DNA from: Sphingomonadaceae bacterium | Lineage (GTDB): Bacteria > Pseudomonadota > Alphaproteobacteria > Sphingomonadales > Sphingomonadaceae | Assembly (NCBI GenBank): GCA_947375105.1 | Contig: CANCET010000014.1 | Location: 1-38,291, forward strand | Length of the DNA stretch: 38,291 nucleotides | Direction of reading: 5' to 3' | Shown: in pieces, positions 35,601 through 38,291 of the stretch | Position numbering within the stretch: position 1 is the first letter of the stretch | Layout: every line of letters begins with the position of its first letter | Notes under the pieces: model-generated | Told to the model about the DNA's origin: nothing | Databases searched by the model: none | What the model saw: the letters and a program-made list of their open reading frames with translations, nothing else | Position numbers and translations under genes: made by a program

Positions 35601-36704
35601 ATGCAGGCGCGGCAGGATCAGGCGTCCGTCCATCAGGGCCTCCATCAGGGCTGGGTCCACTGGGCCATCGGCCGGATCGAGGCGGACTACGCGCGCTCGG
35701 CTGATACCCATCTCCTCCCCGTCCCCCTCCCCGCGCTTCCCGGTATCGCGATCTACCTCAAGGACGAGAGCAGCCACCCCACCGGCAGCCTCAAGCACCG
35801 CCTCGCGCGCTCGCTCTTCCTCCATGCGCTGTGCAGCGGCTGGATCGGGCCCGAGACCACGGTGGTCGAGGCATCTTCCGGCTCCACTGCCGTCTCCGAA
35901 GCCTACTTCGCGCGCATGCTCGGCCTGCCCTTCGTCGCGGTGATCCCGGAGCGCACCGCACGCGAGAAAATCGCCGCGATCGAGGCGCTCGGCGGCACCT
36001 GCCACCCCGTCGCCGATCCCGGCACCGTCCATGCCGTCGCCTCGCGCATTGCCGCCGAATGCGGCGGGCACCACATCGATCAGTTCACCTTTGCCGAACG
36101 CGCGACCGATTGGCGCGGCAACAACAATATCGCCGAGAGCATCTTTGCGCAGATGCGCCGCGAACCGAACCCGGTGCCGACATGGATCGTGTGCGGCGCG
36201 GGCACAGGCGGCACATCGGCCACGATGGGTCGCTTCCTGCGCTATTATCGCCACCCCACGCGCCTGTGTCTTGCCGATCCGGCCTCGTCGGCCTTCCATC
36301 GCCACTGGCACGACCGCACCCAAAGCACCGGCACCGGCGAGCCTTGCCACATCGAGGGCATCGGCCGCCCGCGCGTTGAAGCCTCGTTCGTGCCCAGCGT
36401 GATCGACCGCGCCGAAGTCGTGGCGGACCGCGCCTCGATCGGTGCCGCGCGCGCGCTCTCGCGCCACCTTGGCCGGCGTGTCGGCGGTTCGACCGGCACC
36501 AACCTTGTTGCCTGCGCGCGCATCGCCAGCGAAATGGCCGCACGCGGGGAAGACGGCGCCATCGTCTCGATCCTGTGCGATTCCGGCGAGCGCTATGCCT
36601 CGACGCTTTACAACGACGACTGGCTGGCGGCGCAGGGCCTTGATGTCAGCATCGACGAGGCCCGCATGGGCTGCTTCCTCAGTGAAGGCCGCTGGGCCGA
36701 ATGA
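35601..36704 (+). CDS. PLP-dependent cysteine synthase / cysteine desulfhydrase family protein
   Basis: [27 protein letters not shown] (PLP Lys), [72 protein letters not shown]. Start taken at 35601. Confidence 0.85.
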   Translation: MQARQDQASVHQGLHQGWVHWAIGRIEADYARSADTHLLPVPLPALPGIAIYLKDESSHPTGSLKHRLARSLFLHALCSGWIGPETTVVEASSGSTAVSEAYFARMLGLPFVAVIPERTAREKIAAIEALGGTCHPVADPGTVHAVASRIAAECGGHHIDQFTFAERATDWRGNNNIAESIFAQMRREPNPVPTWIVCGAGTGGTSATMGRFLRYYRHPTRLCLADPASSAFHRHWHDRTQSTGTGEPCHIEGIGRPRVEASFVPSVIDRAEVVADRASIGAARALSRHLGRRVGGSTGTNLVACARIASEMAARGEDGAIVSILCDSGERYASTLYNDDWLAAQGLDVSIDEARMGCFLSEGRWAE

Positions 36705-38291
36705 CCGGGGGCGGCGGCTGGCACTTCTGGATCGACCGCGGCGGCACGTTTACCGATATCGTCGCGCGCGCGCCCGATGGCGGCCTCCACACCGCCAAGC
36801 TGCTGAGCGAAAACCCCGGCCGTTATGCCGATGCCGCCACTGCGGGCATCCGCCGTATTCTTGGCCTCGCTCCCGGCGCACCGATCCAGCCGGGCAGCAT
36901 CGCCGAAGTCCGTATGGGCACGACCGTTGCCACCAATGCACTGCTCGAACGCAAGGGCGAACCCGTCCTCCTGCTCATCACGCGCGGTTTCGGCGATCTC
37001 CTGAAGCTTGGCCACACCGCACGGCCGCGCCTGTTCGATCTGGATGTTCGCCTTCCCGAAGCACTCTACGCCGCAGTGGAGGAAGTAGGTGGCCGCGTCG
37101 CAGCGGACGGCGCTGTGCTTGCCGCGCTCGACGAGGACGCCGTGCGTGCCGCCCTCGTCCGTCACCGCGCCGCTGGCCTCAGCGCCTGCGCCATCGCGAT
37201 GATCCACGGGTGGCGCTATCCGGAGATGGAAGCCCGGATCGCCGCATTGGCGCTGGAAGCCGGCTTAGCCCAGATCACTGTCAGCCACGCCGCCAGCAGC
37301 GCCATTGGCCTCGTCGCGCGCGGACGGACTGCGCTGGTCGATGCCTATCTCTCGCCGGTGCTGCGTGGTTATGTCAGCCGCGTCACTGCCGATCTCGGCG
37401 CGGATACGCCGCTTGCCTTCATGCGTTCGGACGGCGGGCTCAGTGCCGCCGCTGATTTCCACGGGCGCGATGCGATCCTCTCCGGCCCCGCAGGCGGCAT
37501 CGTCGGCGCGGCGCGCACGGCGGAAGCGGCGGGTTTCCCCCGCATCGTCGCGTTCGACATGGGCGGTACTTCAACCGATATCGCGCTTTATGCCGGGCAG
37601 TTCGAGCGCACCTTCGAGGCGCAGATCGCTGGAGCCGATATCCGCGCGCCGATGCTGGCGATCGATACCATCGCAGCGGGCGGCGGCTCGATCCTCGGCT
37701 TTGATGGCGCGCGCATCCGCGTCGGCCCGGAAAGCGCGGGCGCCGATCCGGGCCCGGCCTGCTACAGGCGTGGCGGCCCGCTGACCCTGACCGACGCCAA
37801 TGTCATGCTGGGCAAGATCAGCCCTGCCCACTTCCCGGCTATTTTCGGCCCACACGGCGATGAACCACTCGACGCCGATGCCGTCAGCTCGCGCTTTGCC
37901 GAACTCGCCGCACAGATGGGCGGAGACCGCTCGCCCCGGCAGGTTGCGGAAGGCTTCCTCGCCGTCGGTGTCGCGGCCATGGCAGCTGCGATCCGCCGTC
38001 TGGCTTTGGGGCGCGGGATCGATGTGCGGACCCATGTGCTGCAATGCTTTGGCGGTGCGGGCGGCCAGCATGCCTGCCTCGTCGCCGCCGAACTCGGCAT
38101 TCGCGAAGTGCTGATCCATCCCTTCGCGGGCGTCCTTTCCGCACTCGGCATGGGCCTTGCTCGCCGCAGCGCGCTGCACACGCTGGCGATTGAAGCGGCG
38201 CTGGATGCCGCGGCGCTGGCGTGGCTGGCGCCGCACTGCGACGCCCTTGCGGCAGCCGCGCAGGCAGAGCTCGCCGCCCCCACCGCCGAAA
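36701..38291 (+). CDS. Hydantoinase/oxoprolinase (HyuA-type), 3' truncated by window edge
   Basis: Not in the ORF track (no stop in window). ATG 36701 overlaps the previous stop (ATGA). Translation [28 protein letters not shown]..., [93 protein letters not shown]. Confidence 0.93.
   Translation, partial: MTGGGGWHFWIDRGGTFTDIVARAPDGGLHTAKLLSENPGRYADAATAGIRRILGLAPGAPIQPGSIAEVRMGTTVATNALLERKGEPVLLLITRGFGDLLKLGHTARPRLFDLDVRLPEALYAAVEEVGGRVAADGAVLAALDEDAVRAALVRHRAAGLSACAIAMIHGWRYPEMEARIAALALEAGLAQITVSHAASSAIGLVARGRTALVDAYLSPVLRGYVSRVTADLGADTPLAFMRSDGGLSAAADFHGRDAILSGPAGGIVGAARTAEAAGFPRIVAFDMGGTSTDIALYAGQFERTFEAQIAGADIRAPMLAIDTIAAGGGSILGFDGARIRVGPESAGADPGPACYRRGGPLTLTDANVMLGKISPAHFPAIFGPHGDEPLDADAVSSRFAELAAQMGGDRSPRQVAEGFLAVGVAAMAAAIRRLALGRGIDVRTHVLQCFGGAGGQHACLVAAELGIREVLIHPFAGVLSALGMGLARRSALHTLAIEAALDAAALAWLAPHCDALAAAAQAELAAPTAE

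Overview
A 38.3 kb GC-rich window with long same-strand operons, probably from an alphaproteobacterium of the Sphingomonadales/Erythrobacter-Novosphingobium type (inferred from gene content, not proven). It contains no rRNA, tRNA, CRISPR array or recognisable transposase. Main blocks: (1) 1-11.5 kb, an amine/aromatic catabolic region: GabT/GabD-like enzymes, MFS transporter, AraC regulators, class I glutamine amidotransferase, LigB-type extradiol dioxygenase, cytochrome P450, glutamine-synthetase-like ligase and aldehyde dehydrogenase. Together these resemble a gamma-glutamylated-amine (Puu-like) pathway. (2) 11.5-15.6 kb, an ECF sigma / anti-sigma / S8 subtilase operon divergent from an RTX protein with 22 nonapeptide repeats. 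The periplasmic end of the anti-sigma factor looks like a subtilase prodomain, which I consider the most likely undescribed mechanism here. (3) 15.7-22.6 kb, a TetR regulator divergent from a tryptophan-tryptophylquinone amine dehydrogenase operon (mau/aau B-E-D-A), two small c-type cytochromes and a TonB-dependent receptor. (4) 22.6-34.9 kb, an acyl-CoA ligase, a giant trifunctional propionyl-CoA synthase (Pcs), bifunctional malonyl-CoA reductase (Mcr) and AccA. This is the reductive half-module of the 3-hydroxypropionate pathway. (5) 34.9-38.3 kb, a cupin, a probable decayed hydroxylase remnant, a PLP-dependent cysteine synthase/desulfhydrase-like protein and the 5' part of a hydantoinase/oxoprolinase that is absent from the ORF track because it runs off the window. 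All assignments come from reading translated motifs; no database search was run.
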